Positions 27,223 through 38,266 are shown, numbered from the stretch's first letter. The stretch: 64,000 nucleotides of DNA from Rhodospirillales bacterium (GCA_018648445.1 JABGRG010000001.1:36653-100652); one strand, 5' to 3'. A program made the numbers and translations. Notes: generated from the letters alone by a model not told the origin.

Positions 27223-29232
27223 ATGAGTAAGGTAATCGGGATCGACCTGGGAACGACCAATTCATGCCTATCGGTGATGGACGGCAGCGACGCCAGGGTA
27301 ATTGAGAACTTGGAAGGTACGCGCACCACTCCGTCGATGGTGGCTTTTACCGAGGGCGGCGAACGTCTTGTCGGACAGCCGGCCAAGCGCCAGGCCGTGA
27401 CCAATCCGGAAAATACGGTTTCCGCCATCAAGCGCCTGATCGGGCGCACCTATGACGATCCGCTTACCGAAAAGGACAAGGGTCTGGTCCCCTACGGCAT
27501 CGTCAAGGGCGACAACGGCGACGCCTGGGTCCAGCTCGATGGCCAAAAAATGAGCCCCAGCCAGATCAGCGGCTTCATTCTTCAAAACATGAAGGAAACC
27601 GCCGAAAGCTACCTGGGCGAACCGGTCACCCAAGCGGTGATTACGGTCCCGGCCTATTTCAACGATTCCCAGCGTCAGGCCACCAAGGACGCCGGCAAGA
27701 TCGCCGGGCTTGAAGTTCTGCGCATCATCAACGAACCGACGGCGGCGGCGCTGGCCTATGGCCTCGAGAAAAAGAGCGCCGGCACCGTGGCCGTGTACGA
27801 TTTGGGCGGCGGCACGTTTGACGTATCGATCCTCGAAATCGGCGACGGCGTCTTTGAAGTGAAGTCCACCAACGGCGACACCTTCCTGGGCGGCGAGGAC
27901 TTCGACAAGCGGATCATCGATTATCTTGCCGACGAGTTCAAAAAAGAGAACGGCATCGACCTGCGCGGCGACAAGCTGGCCCTGCAGCGCCTGAAGGAAG
28001 GCGCGGAAAAAGCCAAGATCGAGCTTTCCAGCACCATGCAGACGGAAGTCAACCTGCCGTTTATTACGGCCGATGCCAGCGGGCCCAAGCACCTGACCAT
28101 CAAGATCACGCGGGCCAAACTGGAAGCCCTGGTCGACAGCCTGGTCCAGCGCACAGTCGCTCCGTGTCGCGATGCGTTGAAGGACGCAGGCGTTTCGGCG
28201 GGCGAGATCGACGAGGTAATTCTGGTCGGCGGCATGACCCGCATGCCCAAGGTTGCCGAAACGGTGAAGGATTTCTTCGGCCGCGAGCCCCACAAGGGCG
28301 TCAACCCGGACGAGGTGGTCGCCATGGGCGCCGCCATTCAGGGCGGCGTGCTCAAGGGCGACGTCAAGGACGTGCTGCTCCTGGACGTGACCCCGCTGTC
28401 GCTGGGCATCGAAACCCTGGGTGGCGTGTTCACCCGCCTGATTGATCGCAACACCACGATCCCGACGCGCAAAAGCCAGGTCTTCTCGACCGCCGAAGAC
28501 AGCCAGAACGCGGTTACCATCCGCGTGTTCCAGGGCGAACGTGAAATGGCCGCCGACAACAAGATCCTCGGCCAGTTCGATCTGGTGGGCATTCCACCCG
28601 CACCGCGCGGCATTCCGCAGATCGAGGTGACGTTTGATATCGACGCCAACGGCATCGTTCATGTCTCGGCCAAGGACAAGGCCACGGGCAAGGAACAGCA
28701 GATCAGAATCCAGGCCTCGGGCGGCTTGTCGGACGGCGATATCGACCGCATGGTCAAGGACGCCGAACAGCACGCCGACGCCGACGCCAAGCGCAAGGAT
28801 CTGGTTGAAGCCCGCAATCAGGCCGACTCGCTGGTCTATTCCACCGAGAAGAACCTGACTGAATACGGCGACAAGATCCCTGCCGAGGAAAAAACCGCCA
28901 TCGAAGCCGGTATCGCCGACCTGCGAACCGCCCTCGAAGGCGAGGACCCGGACGATATCAAGGCCAAGACCGAAACCCTGATGCAGGCTTCCATGAAACT
29001 GGGCGAAGCCATGTACAAGGCCAGCCAGGAAGAGGGTCCCGAAGCGGCAGCCGCAGGACCGGCGGATGGACCCGCCGATCAAGGCGCGTCCGGTCCGGGT
29101 GACGAATCGGTGGTTGACGCCGATTTCGAAGAGGTTGATCCCGACAGTCCGGATCAGAGTGGGCCGGATCAGAGTGGGCCGGATCAGAGTGGGCCGGATC
29201 AGAGTGGGCCGGATCAAGACAAAAAAGACTAA
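27223..29232 (+). CDS. dnaK: chaperone DnaK (Hsp70)
   Basis: 669 residues from ATG 27223 ([20 protein letters not shown]), preceded by GAGGATAAG. The ATPase domain has [28 protein letters not shown] and [12 protein letters not shown]. The substrate domain has [17 protein letters not shown] and then the helical lid. The usual C-terminal end [10 protein letters not shown] is reached at about residue 642, but the chain continues with SGPDQ units and KKD. The rest is ordinary, so chaperone activity should be normal. The reading frame opens eight codons further upstream, which is not used. Confidence 0.97.
   Translation: MSKVIGIDLGTTNSCLSVMDGSDARVIENLEGTRTTPSMVAFTEGGERLVGQPAKRQAVTNPENTVSAIKRLIGRTYDDPLTEKDKGLVPYGIVKGDNGDAWVQLDGQKMSPSQISGFILQNMKETAESYLGEPVTQAVITVPAYFNDSQRQATKDAGKIAGLEVLRIINEPTAAALAYGLEKKSAGTVAVYDLGGGTFDVSILEIGDGVFEVKSTNGDTFLGGEDFDKRIIDYLADEFKKENGIDLRGDKLALQRLKEGAEKAKIELSSTMQTEVNLPFITADASGPKHLTIKITRAKLEALVDSLVQRTVAPCRDALKDAGVSAGEIDEVILVGGMTRMPKVAETVKDFFGREPHKGVNPDEVVAMGAAIQGGVLKGDVKDVLLLDVTPLSLGIETLGGVFTRLIDRNTTIPTRKSQVFSTAEDSQNAVTIRVFQGEREMAADNKILGQFDLVGIPPAPRGIPQIEVTFDIDANGIVHVSAKDKATGKEQQIRIQASGGLSDGDIDRMVKDAEQHADADAKRKDLVEARNQADSLVYSTEKNLTEYGDKIPAEEKTAIEAGIADLRTALEGEDPDDIKAKTETLMQASMKLGEAMYKASQEEGPEAAAAGPADGPADQGASGPGDESVVDADFEEVDPDSPDQSGPDQSGPDQSGPDQSGPDQDKKD
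29149..29220 (+). repeat. 15-bp in-frame tandem repeat in the dnaK 3' end
   Basis: Four identical copies of a 15-base unit (CCGGATCAGAGTGGG) run 29149-29208, followed by a 12-base divergent partial copy. Each copy encodes five residues, giving the repeated PDQSG tail after the conserved DnaK terminus. Perfect identity of the copies indicates recent slippage expansion. Confidence 0.9.
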
Positions 29233-29245
29233 GACCATGAGAAAG

Positions 29246-29272
29246 ATCAGGGGTGCCTCGGGCACCCCTGAT
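29246..29272 (+). terminator. 12-bp perfect hairpin between dnaK and dnaJ
   Basis: Arms 29246-29257 and 29261-29272 (ATCAGGGGTGCC with GGCACCCCTGAT) are perfectly complementary with a 3-base TCG loop. It starts 13 bases after the dnaK stop. The sequence after it is TGTTAAG, without a T-run. It probably attenuates or protects the dnaK message, lowering dnaJ expression relative to dnaK, rather than acting as a full terminator. Confidence 0.65.
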
Positions 29273-29312
29273 TGTTAAGAAAAAAGATCAGCAGGTTCGC
29301 GGAAAAAAACGA

Positions 29313-30476
29313 ATGGCCAAGCAGGACTACTATTCGACACTGGGCGTTGATCGGGGCGCGTCGACCGCCGACATCCGAAAAGCCTATCGCAAGCTGGCCA
29401 TGAAATATCACCCGGACCGCAATCCGGGCGATGCCGCCGCCGAGCAGAAATTCAAGGACCTGAACGAGGCCCACGATATCCTGAAGGACGAGCAGAAGCG
29501 CTCGGCCTACGATCAGTACGGCCACGCCGCATTCGAACAGGGCGGTCCCGGTGGTGCCGGTGGGCCGTTTGGCGGTTTCTCGCAGGGCTTCGGCGGTGGC
29601 GGTGCCGGTGGATTCGGCGACATCTTCGAAGAGATGTTCGGCGATTTCATGGGCGGCGGCGGGCGTGCGGGCCAGGGCGGAACGGCCCGCGGCGCGGACC
29701 TGCGCTACAACATGGAAGTCAACCTCGAACAGGTTTTCAAGGGCGCCAAAACCACCATCAAAGTACCGACATCGGTTCCCTGCGCCGAATGCAGTGGAAG
29801 CGGCGCCGCCGGTGGTGCTGCTCCCGTTACGTGCCCAACCTGCCACGGCCATGGCCGGGTGCGGGCGCAGTCGGGATTTTTCACGGTTGAGCGCACGTGT
29901 CCTGCCTGCCAGGGCGTCGGTCAGGTCATCAAGGACCCGTGCCGCAGCTGCGGCGGCAATGGCCGCACGCGCAAGGAAAAAACCCTGTCGGTCAATATCC
30001 CGGCAGGTGTCGAGGACGGCACCCGCATCCGTCTGGGCGGCGAAGGCGAGGCCGGTATGCGCGGCGCGCCCGCCGGTGATCTATACATTTTCGTGACCAT
30101 CGCGGCGCACCGTTTCTTCCATCGCGAAGGGGCCAACATCTTTTGCCGGGTGCCGATTCCCATGACCACGGCGGCGCTGGGCGGAACGGTCGAAGTGCCG
30201 ACCCTGGATGGCCGCAAGGCGCGCATCAATATTCCGGCAGGAACCCAGAGCGCCCACCAGTTCCGCCTTGCGGGCAAGGGCATGTCGGTTCTGCGTTCCT
30301 CGTCCCACGGCGACATGTTTGTGCAGACCATGGTCGAAACGCCGGTTAATCTGACCAAGAAACAGACTGAGCTGCTGCGCGAGTTCGAACAAAGCGCCAG
30401 CAGCGAAAAACACAGCCCCGAATCCGCTGGCTTCTTCTCCAAGGTTAAGGAATTGTGGGAAGACCTTAAGGACTAG
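29313..30476 (+). CDS. dnaJ: chaperone DnaJ (Hsp40 type I)
   Basis: 387 residues from ATG 29313 ([20 protein letters not shown]). The J-domain has HPD in KYHPDRNPG, followed by a Gly/Phe-rich region. Four zinc-finger repeats are [24 protein letters not shown] and CRSCGGNG, and the C-terminal substrate-binding domains follow. The open frame extends 20 codons upstream through the hairpin and is not used. It delivers substrates to DnaK and stimulates its ATPase. Confidence 0.97.
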   Translation: MAKQDYYSTLGVDRGASTADIRKAYRKLAMKYHPDRNPGDAAAEQKFKDLNEAHDILKDEQKRSAYDQYGHAAFEQGGPGGAGGPFGGFSQGFGGGGAGGFGDIFEEMFGDFMGGGGRAGQGGTARGADLRYNMEVNLEQVFKGAKTTIKVPTSVPCAECSGSGAAGGAAPVTCPTCHGHGRVRAQSGFFTVERTCPACQGVGQVIKDPCRSCGGNGRTRKEKTLSVNIPAGVEDGTRIRLGGEGEAGMRGAPAGDLYIFVTIAAHRFFHREGANIFCRVPIPMTTAALGGTVEVPTLDGRKARINIPAGTQSAHQFRLAGKGMSVLRSSSHGDMFVQTMVETPVNLTKKQTELLREFEQSASSEKHSPESAGFFSKVKELWEDLKD

Positions 30477-30512
30477 CGTAAGGTTCGGGGGCCATTGGGG
30501 GGAATTCAAACC

Positions 30513-31310
30513 ATGAAAATAGGAATCGTCGGATGCACCGGACGTATGGGCCGGATGCTGATTGCCCAAGTGCTGGGGCGCGATGGATGCGAACTGGCGG
30601 GCGGATCGGATATTCCGGGTAGCGACGCAATCGGCAAGGATCTGGCCACTCTTGCAGGCTGTGACGCCACGGGGATTCTGGTCACTGACGACGCCAACGC
30701 GGTGTTCGCGGCGGCCGATGTCGTGGTCGACTTCACCTTGCCCCAGGCCACCATCGGACACGCGCAGCTGGCGGCCAAAAACGGGACTGCGCTGGTCATC
30801 GGCACCACCGGCATTAACGCCGAACAGCAAAAAGCGATTGATGCCGCCGCCACCGAGGTCGCCGTCGTTCAGGCGGCGAATATGAGCGCCGGGATCAACC
30901 TGCTGTTGGGCCTGACGGCCCAGGTGGCGGGAATTCTGGGCGAGGACTACGATATCGAAGTCGTCGAGATGCATCATCGGCACAAGGTCGATGCGCCATC
31001 GGGCACGGCGCTGGCGCTGGGCCACGCGGCTGCCGACGGGCGCGGTGTCGACCTGGAAGCCGTATCGCAACGGGTGCGTGACGGCCATACCGGCGCGCGG
31101 CGCGCGGGCGACATCGGGTTTGCCACCCTGCGCGGCGGCGACGTGGTCGGTGAACACACGGTCATGTTCGCGGGCGAGGGCGAAAGCGTGGCGCTGACCC
31201 ACAAGGCGGGTTCACGGGCCGTGTTTGCGCGCGGCGCCATCCGCGCCGCCCTTTGGTGCGATGGCAAGGCGCCGGGGCTCTATTCCATGCACGACGTGCT
31301 CGGCCTTTGA
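30513..31310 (+). CDS. dapB: 4-hydroxy-tetrahydrodipicolinate reductase DapB
   Basis: 265 residues from ATG 30513, preceded by GGGGGGAA. The N-terminal nucleotide-binding motif is IGIVGCTGRMGRMLI and the substrate motif is EMHHRHKVDAPSGTALALG. It reduces HTPA in lysine and diaminopimelate synthesis. It is 36 bases after dnaJ, the usual alphaproteobacterial order. Its TGA overlaps the TTG start of nth (TTGA). Confidence 0.96.
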   Translation: MKIGIVGCTGRMGRMLIAQVLGRDGCELAGGSDIPGSDAIGKDLATLAGCDATGILVTDDANAVFAAADVVVDFTLPQATIGHAQLAAKNGTALVIGTTGINAEQQKAIDAAATEVAVVQAANMSAGINLLLGLTAQVAGILGEDYDIEVVEMHHRHKVDAPSGTALALGHAAADGRGVDLEAVSQRVRDGHTGARRAGDIGFATLRGGDVVGEHTVMFAGEGESVALTHKAGSRAVFARGAIRAALWCDGKAPGLYSMHDVLGL

Positions 31311-31942
31311 AAAAGCCTGACATCACCGAATTCTACCGGCGACTGGCGGCGGCCAACCCCGAACCGCGCAGCGAGCTTGAATACGTAAACCCCTACACCC
31401 TTCTGGTGGCTGTCGTGCTATCGGCCCAGGCCACCGACGTGGGCGTCAACAAGGCGACGCGGGGATTGTTCAAATTGGCGGATAGCCCGCAAAGCATGCT
31501 GGACCTGGGCGAGACGCGCCTGCGCGAATTGATATCCAGCATCGGCCTTTACAACACCAAGGCCAAGAACGTGATGGGCCTGAGCACCCTTTTGCTTGAA
31601 AAGCACGGTGGCGAGATTCCGCAGGACCGGGATGCGCTGGAAGCCTTGCCCGGTGTTGGGCGCAAAACCGCCAACGTGGTCCTTAACGTCGCCTTTGGCG
31701 AACCGACCATCGCCGTCGATACCCATATCTTCCGCGTGTCAAACCGTACCGGTCTGGCTGTCGGAAAGACGCCGTTGGCGGTCGAGCAGGGCCTTGTGAA
31801 AAAAACGCCGCCGGAATGGAAACCGCACGCCCACCACTGGCTGATCCTGCTGGGGCGGTACGTGTGCAAGGCCCGCAAGCCCGATTGCGCAAACTGCGTT
31901 GTCGAAGAGCTGTGCGGCTACAAAGCTAAGATTTTTGCTTAA
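31307..31942 (+). CDS. nth: endonuclease III
   Basis: 211 residues from TTG 31307, which overlaps the dapB stop and gives MKKPDITEFYRR; the open frame reaches into dapB but that part is not conserved-looking. It is a helix-hairpin-helix DNA glycosylase/AP lyase with Lys120 in LPGVGRKTANV and Asp138 in IAVDTHIFRV. The [4Fe-4S] cluster has the spacing C-x6-C-x2-C-x5-C (187, 194, 197, 203). It repairs oxidised pyrimidines. Its 3' end overlaps the convergent lipoprotein gene by 17 bases. Confidence 0.95.
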   Translation: MKKPDITEFYRRLAAANPEPRSELEYVNPYTLLVAVVLSAQATDVGVNKATRGLFKLADSPQSMLDLGETRLRELISSIGLYNTKAKNVMGLSTLLLEKHGGEIPQDRDALEALPGVGRKTANVVLNVAFGEPTIAVDTHIFRVSNRTGLAVGKTPLAVEQGLVKKTPPEWKPHAHHWLILLGRYVCKARKPDCANCVVEELCGYKAKIFA

Positions 31943-32444
31943 ATGCGAGACTATGAAAGCATTCGCGCAAGGGAATATTGCCGTTGGTCCGGCCGCGTGC
32001 TTCCACATGGGTGACCCGGTACTCGGGCAACGCTTTCGTCCGGTACAGGAAAAGATCGAAAATGCAGCGCGGGCTCGAATACTGCCACAGTTGGGCGGGC
32101 GGGTCGCGGCGGCGAAAAACGGGCGCCCCCAGCAAATCCTCGACCTTGCGCTGAGATAGGCCGATCAGTTCCTCCGGCTCCGGCAAATCGACACGCGGCG
32201 GCGTGGCCGCGACTTCCGGAGGGCTGGGTTTTGGTGGATCGATAGCCGGTTCGGCGCTCGTCGGCTGTTTCGGCTTTTCTTCGATTTTGGCAGGAGCGGG
32301 GGTATCAGCCTGCGCGCCCGGCTCAACGCTCACCGCGCCCTTGGGTGGTTTCGAGGTGCCGCACGCCGCAACCAGCATGGCCGCGACAATTAATACGGTC
32401 AGGCTGCCCGGCCGCCGTGAACCCATACGAAAGAACCCGCTCAA
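31926..32444 (-). CDS. lipoprotein with SmpA/OmlA-like domain
   Basis: 172 residues from TTG 32444 (overlapping the bactofilin stop), or 166 from ATG 32426. The signal ends LVAAC, so a lipoprotein. A proline-rich spacer (about 30-90) leads to a small domain with IGLSQRKVEDLLGAPVFRRR, then WQYSSPRCIFDLFLY and ECFHSLA. This resembles the BamE/SmpA/OmlA fold (G.S...V...LG.P), though it does not look like BamE itself. Probably outer-membrane attached. It is translationally coupled to the bactofilin gene. Confidence 0.7.
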   Translation of the reverse strand: MSGFFRMGSRRPGSLTVLIVAAMLVAACGTSKPPKGAVSVEPGAQADTPAPAKIEEKPKQPTSAEPAIDPPKPSPPEVAATPPRVDLPEPEELIGLSQRKVEDLLGAPVFRRRDPPAQLWQYSSPRCIFDLFLYRTKALPEYRVTHVEARGRTNGNIPLRECFHSLAFKQKS

Positions 32445-33070
32445 CCGTCGGACGTCTTGGGAGCGTCGGGGGCCGGTGTTTCCCCTTTCGCGCCAGCGCC
32501 AGCGTCATCGCCAGCGTCATCGGCTTCGGCCTCGGCTTGGCTCAGCGCCCGCATGTCGCCCGAAATTTCGCCTCCCGCTTCGATGGAAATACGGCCATAG
32601 CGCACCGTGCCGTTGATACGGCCGCCCGAACGCACGGTCAGAATGTCGCGCGCAATAAGCTCGCCTTCGTAAAGGCCGCTGATATCGGCTTCGTTGACCT
32701 CGGCGCTGCCCATGAACACGCCGGTCGGTGCGATTTCAATGGCGTGGGCGTCGGAAAGCGAGGCCTCGACCCTTCCTTCAACGATCAGCCTTTCGCACGA
32801 GGTAATTTCGCCGGACAGGCAGATTTCACGCCCGACCGTCAGCTTTCGGCTTTCGCTTTCGCCGGGAATCACCCGGTCGAATCGGCGCGCAGACTCGACC
32901 CCGCGCCGCGGAATGTCGTGGCGCAGCGTCGGCGAACCAGTCGGTTTGGCCGGGGCATGATGGCTCCCCTTGCGCGAGAAGGGCTTGAGCGGCGGCGCGG
33001 AAACGTCCTGAGCTTTTCCTTCCTCATCGCCGCGCTTCACAGCGCCGTCACCATCCTTTTTCTGGAACAT
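32441..33070 (-). CDS. bactofilin (polymer-forming cytoskeletal protein)
   Basis: 209 residues. The central part (about 72-165) has the bactofilin beta-helix pattern: LTVGREICLSGEITSCERLI, VEGRVEAS, ADISGLYEGELIARDIL and GRINGTVRYGRISIEAGGEI. The N-terminal 70 residues are basic and disordered-looking, and the C-terminus is acidic (EAEADDAGDDAGAGAKGE). Bactofilins form filaments that position cell-wall or stalk machinery. It lies just after the EI24/CysZ-like gene, 19 bases away. Confidence 0.92.
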   Translation of the reverse strand: MFQKKDGDGAVKRGDEEGKAQDVSAPPLKPFSRKGSHHAPAKPTGSPTLRHDIPRRGVESARRFDRVIPGESESRKLTVGREICLSGEITSCERLIVEGRVEASLSDAHAIEIAPTGVFMGSAEVNEADISGLYEGELIARDILTVRSGGRINGTVRYGRISIEAGGEISGDMRALSQAEAEADDAGDDAGAGAKGETPAPDAPKTSDG

Positions 33071-33089
33071 GGTTCGTCGTTCCCTTTCG

Positions 33090-33836
33090 TCACGAGCTCA
33101 AAATTTCGTTTTCGCCTGCGGCGGCGACTTCTTTTTTTTCGGTTTCCGGCCCTTCTTTTTCGCCTGCGGCGAGCCGACCGCCGTTCCGCCAACCCTGAAC
33201 CAGATGCACCATCGTTGCCGTTCCGATGACGGGGGCCAACAGGTTGACCACCGGCACGGTGAGCAGAAACGCGATCAACGCACCCGACAGAAATACCCGA
33301 ATTCCGTGGCCCTTGCGTAACACGTAAGCATCTGCCGGAACCATCCGGCGCAGGGCCGCCAGTTCGAAATATTCCCGCCCCAGAAGGTACCCGTTCAGGC
33401 CATAGAAGACAAAGAGGTTTATCACCGGAATGAGGTAAAGCGGCAATGCCAGTATGTTTAGGGCGACCATCACCGCCACCAATTTGACCGTCGAAGTCAG
33501 GGCATCGGCAATTCCCGCACCCGGGGCAGCGGGTAGATGCGGATAATGACGAGCCTCGACGGCGTTTGCCACGCTGTCCAACAACAACCCGACGATGGAA
33601 CTCGCCACCGCCGGAAATAAAATCCAGGTCAGCCCGAATGCCGCCGTCGCCCCCAGCATGTCGACGAAATCCTCGATCCACCAGATGTCGAACAGAACCG
33701 TTTCGCGCAGCGCAAACCAGATGGCGGCGAACAGCGCGACGAAAATGACGATGGTTGATCCGACGCTAATCCACATGACACGGCGGATGGCGGGATCCGA
33801 AAACTGGCCGACGGCCTTGAGGAAAGCGGAAATCAT
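33090..33836 (-). CDS. EI24/CysZ-like membrane protein
   Basis: 248 residues with at least four hydrophobic segments. The family block is LPLYLIPVINLFVFYGLNGY then LLGREYFELAALRR, as in EI24 domain proteins, which include CysZ. CysZ imports sulfate in enterobacteria; alphaproteobacterial members of this type have not been assigned a substrate. The C-terminus is charged (about 220-248). No sulfate genes are nearby. Confidence 0.82.
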   Translation of the reverse strand: MISAFLKAVGQFSDPAIRRVMWISVGSTIVIFVALFAAIWFALRETVLFDIWWIEDFVDMLGATAAFGLTWILFPAVASSIVGLLLDSVANAVEARHYPHLPAAPGAGIADALTSTVKLVAVMVALNILALPLYLIPVINLFVFYGLNGYLLGREYFELAALRRMVPADAYVLRKGHGIRVFLSGALIAFLLTVPVVNLLAPVIGTATMVHLVQGWRNGGRLAAGEKEGPETEKKEVAAAGENEILSS

Positions 33837-33955
33837 GGGTTTCGGCAGGTCTCTTTGGTGAAGGATTTCCCGTGTTTAGCCCCGCCGCCATCGGGCGGCA
33901 AGTGAAAAACCCGGCACGATAGACATGTGTTCCAGCCAATCGGGAATTAACCGGT

Positions 33956-34618
33956 TTAGAACTTGTCCCACGTATCGTTGGTCCGGGGATCACGGAATAC
34001 AAACAGTTCGGAATCGATTGTCGCGCCCGTCCGCGCGCCCAGCAACGATACCGTCGTGGTGATCCCTTGGGCGTCGGTTACGACCCACTTTTTCAGCTGC
34101 ATGGGGCGGTCGGACAACACCAGCGTCAAATTGCCTTCCAGCGGATCCTCCGCCCGAACCAGACTGAGGCGCAGGGTCTGCGCTTCGCGCACAAGATCGG
34201 TGATGATCAGGTCGTCGGCGAAAAGAGAAATTTTTTCGCGAACCAGAAAACCGGCGGGTGTGTCGTCGGCATCGACATAGCTGACCTGCTGCAGCTCCTT
34301 GTCCACATAGATCAGGTTACCCTTGGCGACGATGATCAGGATCGGCACCGGCGGGTCGTATTGCAGACGCATTTTGCCGGGGCGCGAAAGGTACATCTTT
34401 CCTTCCGCGTAATTTCCGTTGGACGAAACCTGCAAAAACCGCGCTTCCAGGGTGGCGACGCTGTTCAGGTATTCCTCAACGCGCGTGATTGCGGCCCGGT
34501 CGGCCTCGCTCAGTTTCGCGGGCGTCGCCTCCTGCCCCTGCGCTTGCGGTGCCGCGACGAAAAGCGCCAGCGCCAAAGCCAAAGTCGAGCTGAGCCGTTT
34601 GATGGTCCTAATTTGCAT
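33956..34618 (-). CDS. lolA: outer-membrane lipoprotein carrier LolA
   Basis: 220 residues. A Sec signal with [17 protein letters not shown] is followed by a LolA fold: [38 protein letters not shown] and [20 protein letters not shown]. It carries lipoproteins across the periplasm. It overlaps the end of ftsK by 11 bases; the ftsK-lolA order is common in alphaproteobacteria. The window encodes at least four lipoproteins. Confidence 0.93.
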   Translation of the reverse strand: MQIRTIKRLSSTLALALALFVAAPQAQGQEATPAKLSEADRAAITRVEEYLNSVATLEARFLQVSSNGNYAEGKMYLSRPGKMRLQYDPPVPILIIVAKGNLIYVDKELQQVSYVDADDTPAGFLVREKISLFADDLIITDLVREAQTLRLSLVRAEDPLEGNLTLVLSDRPMQLKKWVVTDAQGITTTVSLLGARTGATIDSELFVFRDPRTNDTWDKF

Positions 34619-36959
34619 ACTCGCCGCCGCCGATCAGCACTTCGCGGCGGCCGACGCGGTCAGCTTTACTGACAACGCCCTCGCCTTCCATGCGTTCGAT
34701 TATTCTTGCGGCGCGGTTATAACCGATTTGCAGATGTCTTTGAATAAAACTCGTCGAGGCTTTTCCCTCGCGGGCGATCAGGGCCACGGCCTGGTCGTAA
34801 AGTTCGTCGCCGGAATTGCCGCCAGAACCACCGAGCATGTCCGAAAAACCGCCTTCTTCCTCTTCGGTCACGGCTTCCACGTAATCGGGCGCGCCCTGGC
34901 TTTTCAGGAAGCTGACCACGTCCTCGACCTCTTCGTCCGAGACGAACGGGCCGTGGACGCGGGTGATGCGCCCGCCGCCCGCCATGTACAGCATGTCGCC
35001 CTGGCCCAGAAGTTGCTCGGCGCCCTGCTCGCCCAAAATGGTCCGGCTGTCGATCTTCGAGGTGACCTGAAAACTCACACGGGTCGGGAAATTGGCCTTG
35101 ATGGTGCCGGTGATGACATCGACCGACGGCCGCTGGGTGGCCATGATCAGGTGGATGCCCGCCGCCCTCGCCATCTGGGCCAGGCGCTGGACGGCGGCTT
35201 CGATGTCCTTGCCCGCGACCAGCATCAAATCGGCCATTTCATCGACAACCACGACGATGAAGGGCAGGGCGTCCATGGGCAGGGGCTGTTCCTCGAAGAC
35301 CGGTTTTCCGTTTTCATCGAAACCGGTCTGCACGCGCCGGGTTAGTTCCTCGCCTCTCTTGCGAGCATCGGCCAGCCGTGCGTTATAACCGTCGATATTG
35401 CGAACGCCCAGTTGCGACATGGCCCGGTAGCGTTCTTCCATTTCGCGCACGGCCCATTTCAAGGCGACGACGGCCTTGCCGGGCTCGGTGACGACCGGGG
35501 CCAGCAGATGCGGTATTCCCTCATAGACGGAAAGCTCCAGCATCTTGGGATCGATCATGATCAGCTTGCACGCGTCCGGCCGGTGCCGATACAGCAGCGA
35601 CAGGATCATGGTGTTGATGGCTACCGACTTGCCCGAACCCGTGGTGCCGGCGATTAGCAGATGGGGCATGCGGGCCAGATCAACGGCCACCGTGCCGCCG
35701 CCGATGTCCTTGCCCAGGGCCAGAGACAATTTGCCGCCCCGGCGCTCGAACGTGTCGGAGCCCAGAAGCTCCCGAAGATGAACCATCTCGCGGCGGACAT
35801 TGGGGAGTTCGATGCCGATGACGTTGCGTCCCGGAATAACGGCAGCGCGAACGCTGACGGCACTCATGGAGCGCGCGATGTCGTCCGACAGCCCGATCAC
35901 GCGCGATGTCTTGGTGCCCGGTGCCGGTTCGAGTTCGTACAGTGTGACAACGGGACCGGGCCTGACCTTCACGATCTCGCCGTGCACGCCGAAATCTTCC
36001 AGTACCGATTCCAGCAATCTGGCGTTTTGCGCAAGCGCTTGTTCGCTGACCGTCGTCGAACGAACCCGTTCGCCCGGCGTCAACAGGTCAAGCGGCGGGA
36101 ACTGAAACTCGTCGCCGGGCTCCAAAGCCAATTTCCCCTGACTTGCGGCCTTGGCTTTGCGACCGGTCTTGGCTTTTTGCGCGCGGGGCGCGACCAAATC
36201 CGGTTGCGCCCGTTTGGTCTTGGTTTCCCGGCGTGCCGCTTGCGCGGGCGTGTCCAGATTGGGCTCGGTCCGCTCGACCTCGAACTGGGTGTCGTGATTG
36301 CCCAGATTTCCGGCCGCCGTGCGGCACCAGTCGAACGCGCGGCGCAGCGCCAGAACTACACCAACGAAGCCGCCGCCGATTCTTTTGCAATCGGCCCATG
36401 AAAGACCCAGGGCGGCGACCAAAGCACCTGCGCCCAAGGCTGCGCACAAGCTGGCGATCATCCATTCTTCGATCCCGGTCTGGGCTAGAAAACGGGCCAG
36501 CGGATCAAGCATGAGGGTTCCCGCAGCGCCGCCGAGCCCCGCACTCAGCGGCCAATCTCGCGGCGCGTCAACCGCGCCCAGCGCGATCGCCAGCATGGCA
36601 GCGGCCACGATCACAGCGACAAACCGCCATATCGGGCGGGTGACAGCCTGCTTGCTAAAAAGCCGCCATCCCCACGCGGCCAGAACCAAAACCGGCAAGA
36701 TCCCCGAAACACCCAGAATCTGCACCAGAATATCAGCCGCATAAGCGCCCGGAATTCCAAGTAGATTTACGACTGCGCCATCGGCGGCGCTATTCAGCGA
36801 AGGATCATGCGGCGAATAGGTGGCAACGGCGATTAGGACTGCGCCCGCGCAGATGAACAAAATCAGTCCCGCGGCCTCGGCCAGCCGCCGTTTCATGAAA
36901 TCCACGGCGCCGACAGGAAGAAGGGCGGCGCGCGCGCCGTTGGAAAGCGTGTCGACCAT
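34608..36959 (-). CDS. ftsK: DNA translocase FtsK
   Basis: 783 residues. The N-terminus has about four transmembrane segments (to residue about 190) and a short basic linker. The motor has Walker [16 protein letters not shown] and Walker [20 protein letters not shown]. The C-terminal gamma winged helix (about 715-775) reads [20 protein letters not shown]. It segregates chromosome ends at the division septum. Its linker is much shorter than in E. coli FtsK, the SpoIIIE-like length usual here. Confidence 0.96.
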   Translation of the reverse strand: MVDTLSNGARAALLPVGAVDFMKRRLAEAAGLILFICAGAVLIAVATYSPHDPSLNSAADGAVVNLLGIPGAYAADILVQILGVSGILPVLVLAAWGWRLFSKQAVTRPIWRFVAVIVAAAMLAIALGAVDAPRDWPLSAGLGGAAGTLMLDPLARFLAQTGIEEWMIASLCAALGAGALVAALGLSWADCKRIGGGFVGVVLALRRAFDWCRTAAGNLGNHDTQFEVERTEPNLDTPAQAARRETKTKRAQPDLVAPRAQKAKTGRKAKAASQGKLALEPGDEFQFPPLDLLTPGERVRSTTVSEQALAQNARLLESVLEDFGVHGEIVKVRPGPVVTLYELEPAPGTKTSRVIGLSDDIARSMSAVSVRAAVIPGRNVIGIELPNVRREMVHLRELLGSDTFERRGGKLSLALGKDIGGGTVAVDLARMPHLLIAGTTGSGKSVAINTMILSLLYRHRPDACKLIMIDPKMLELSVYEGIPHLLAPVVTEPGKAVVALKWAVREMEERYRAMSQLGVRNIDGYNARLADARKRGEELTRRVQTGFDENGKPVFEEQPLPMDALPFIVVVVDEMADLMLVAGKDIEAAVQRLAQMARAAGIHLIMATQRPSVDVITGTIKANFPTRVSFQVTSKIDSRTILGEQGAEQLLGQGDMLYMAGGGRITRVHGPFVSDEEVEDVVSFLKSQGAPDYVEAVTEEEEGGFSDMLGGSGGNSGDELYDQAVALIAREGKASTSFIQRHLQIGYNRAARIIERMEGEGVVSKADRVGRREVLIGGGEYAN

Positions 36960-36984
36960 GCTTTCGTTTCTACGATATATGGAT

Positions 36985-38187
36985 TTACAAGACCTTAACG
37001 AGGCGCCCCAACGCTTGCGTGGTGGTGGCTAAATCGTGGACCAGGGCGACGCGGATATATTCGGCCCCCGGATTAAATCCGTTTTCGTCGGGTTGCGACA
37101 GGTAACTGCCGGGAAGGACGCGAATTGCCGCTTCGCTCCACAAACGCCGGGCCGCGGCCTCACCGTCGCCCACATTCAGCCACAGGAAAAAGCCGCCCTG
37201 CGGGATGACGTTGCCAAACCGTGGTCCCAAAATTTCCTCGGCGGCCTCGAACTTGGCGCAATAAAGGGCGCGGCTTTCGGCGACATGGCTCTCGTCGCGC
37301 CACAGCGCGGTTGAAGCATCAATGGTCGGCATGGGCACGCCCGCCCCCCCGTAGGTGCGAAGGCGCCGAAAAACCTTCATGAGTTCCGGCGGTCCCGCGA
37401 CGAAGCCTGAACGCAGCCCCGGCACGCTGGAGCGCTTTGACAAAGAATTAAAGACGACGACGTTTTCCATTGATGCGTTCGTCCCGCCCCCCAATGCGGC
37501 ACAAGCGCTCAGCGCGCCCGGAGGCGGGTCACCGACGTAAATTTCTGAATAGCACTCGTCCATGGCCAGGACGAAATCATACTCGCGGGCCAGCGTGATC
37601 GCCTTTTTCAGCGCCTCGATGTCGGCCACGGACCCTTGCGGGTTGGAAGGACTGCAATAATAGGCCAGCGCCGTGCGCTGCAGGATTTCCGGATCCAGCG
37701 CCGTGAAATCGGGCAGGAAGCCGCTTTGTTCGGTTGCCGGGACAAATTCGGTGTCGGCGCTGTTCAAGCGCGGCGACGCCGAATAAACGTGATAATAGGG
37801 ATTCGGCACCAGAACGACGGGCCGCCCGCCGCCTTTGCGCCGCGGCAATACCACCTGGCCGATCATGAAAAGCGCTTCGCGCGTTCCGGAAACGGGAAGA
37901 ACTTGCCCGTCAGGATCGATCAGGCCGTCGGCAAGGCCATAGCGTTTGGTCATCCAGTCAGCCACCGCGCGGCGAAATTCGGGGGTTCCGTCGACGCCCG
38001 GATATTTGCCCCAACCGGCGGCGCGGGCGTCGAGGATTTCGCGGACCATCGGTGGCGGCGCATGCTTAGGCTCGCCGATGGAGAGCATCAGCGGCGCCAT
38101 ATCCTGCGGCGGCTCGATGGGGTCAAGAAGGCTTCGCAACCGATCGAAGGGAAAATCGTTCAGTTGCTCGACGGCGGGGTTCAACAT
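36985..38187 (-). CDS. class I PLP aminotransferase, DapC-like
   Basis: 400 residues. The N-terminus is [16 protein letters not shown], followed by [12 protein letters not shown]. The PLP lysine lies in [17 protein letters not shown] and the [20 protein letters not shown] block is present. The sequence fits succinyldiaminopimelate transaminase (DapC) of the proteobacterial lysine pathway, which would go with dapB at 30.5 kb. Other class I aminotransferases cannot be excluded by eye. Confidence 0.8.
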   Translation of the reverse strand: MLNPAVEQLNDFPFDRLRSLLDPIEPPQDMAPLMLSIGEPKHAPPPMVREILDARAAGWGKYPGVDGTPEFRRAVADWMTKRYGLADGLIDPDGQVLPVSGTREALFMIGQVVLPRRKGGGRPVVLVPNPYYHVYSASPRLNSADTEFVPATEQSGFLPDFTALDPEILQRTALAYYCSPSNPQGSVADIEALKKAITLAREYDFVLAMDECYSEIYVGDPPPGALSACAALGGGTNASMENVVVFNSLSKRSSVPGLRSGFVAGPPELMKVFRRLRTYGGAGVPMPTIDASTALWRDESHVAESRALYCAKFEAAEEILGPRFGNVIPQGGFFLWLNVGDGEAAARRLWSEAAIRVLPGSYLSQPDENGFNPGAEYIRVALVHDLATTTQALGRLVKVL

Positions 38188-38266
38188 CTCTTAAATCCTA
38201 CGAATTTCACAGGCAGCGATGAACATACGGACTGGACAACAGCGGTGAAAGGGACGAATTGAATAG

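Noticed and set aside
27268..29265. A 665-codon open frame antisense to dnaK
   Set aside because: It is the mirror of a highly GC-biased coding frame; it has no recognisable motif, and dnaK explains the region fully. The same holds for the long antisense frames over the glutamate dehydrogenase (46761-47984) and hemW (21282-22472).
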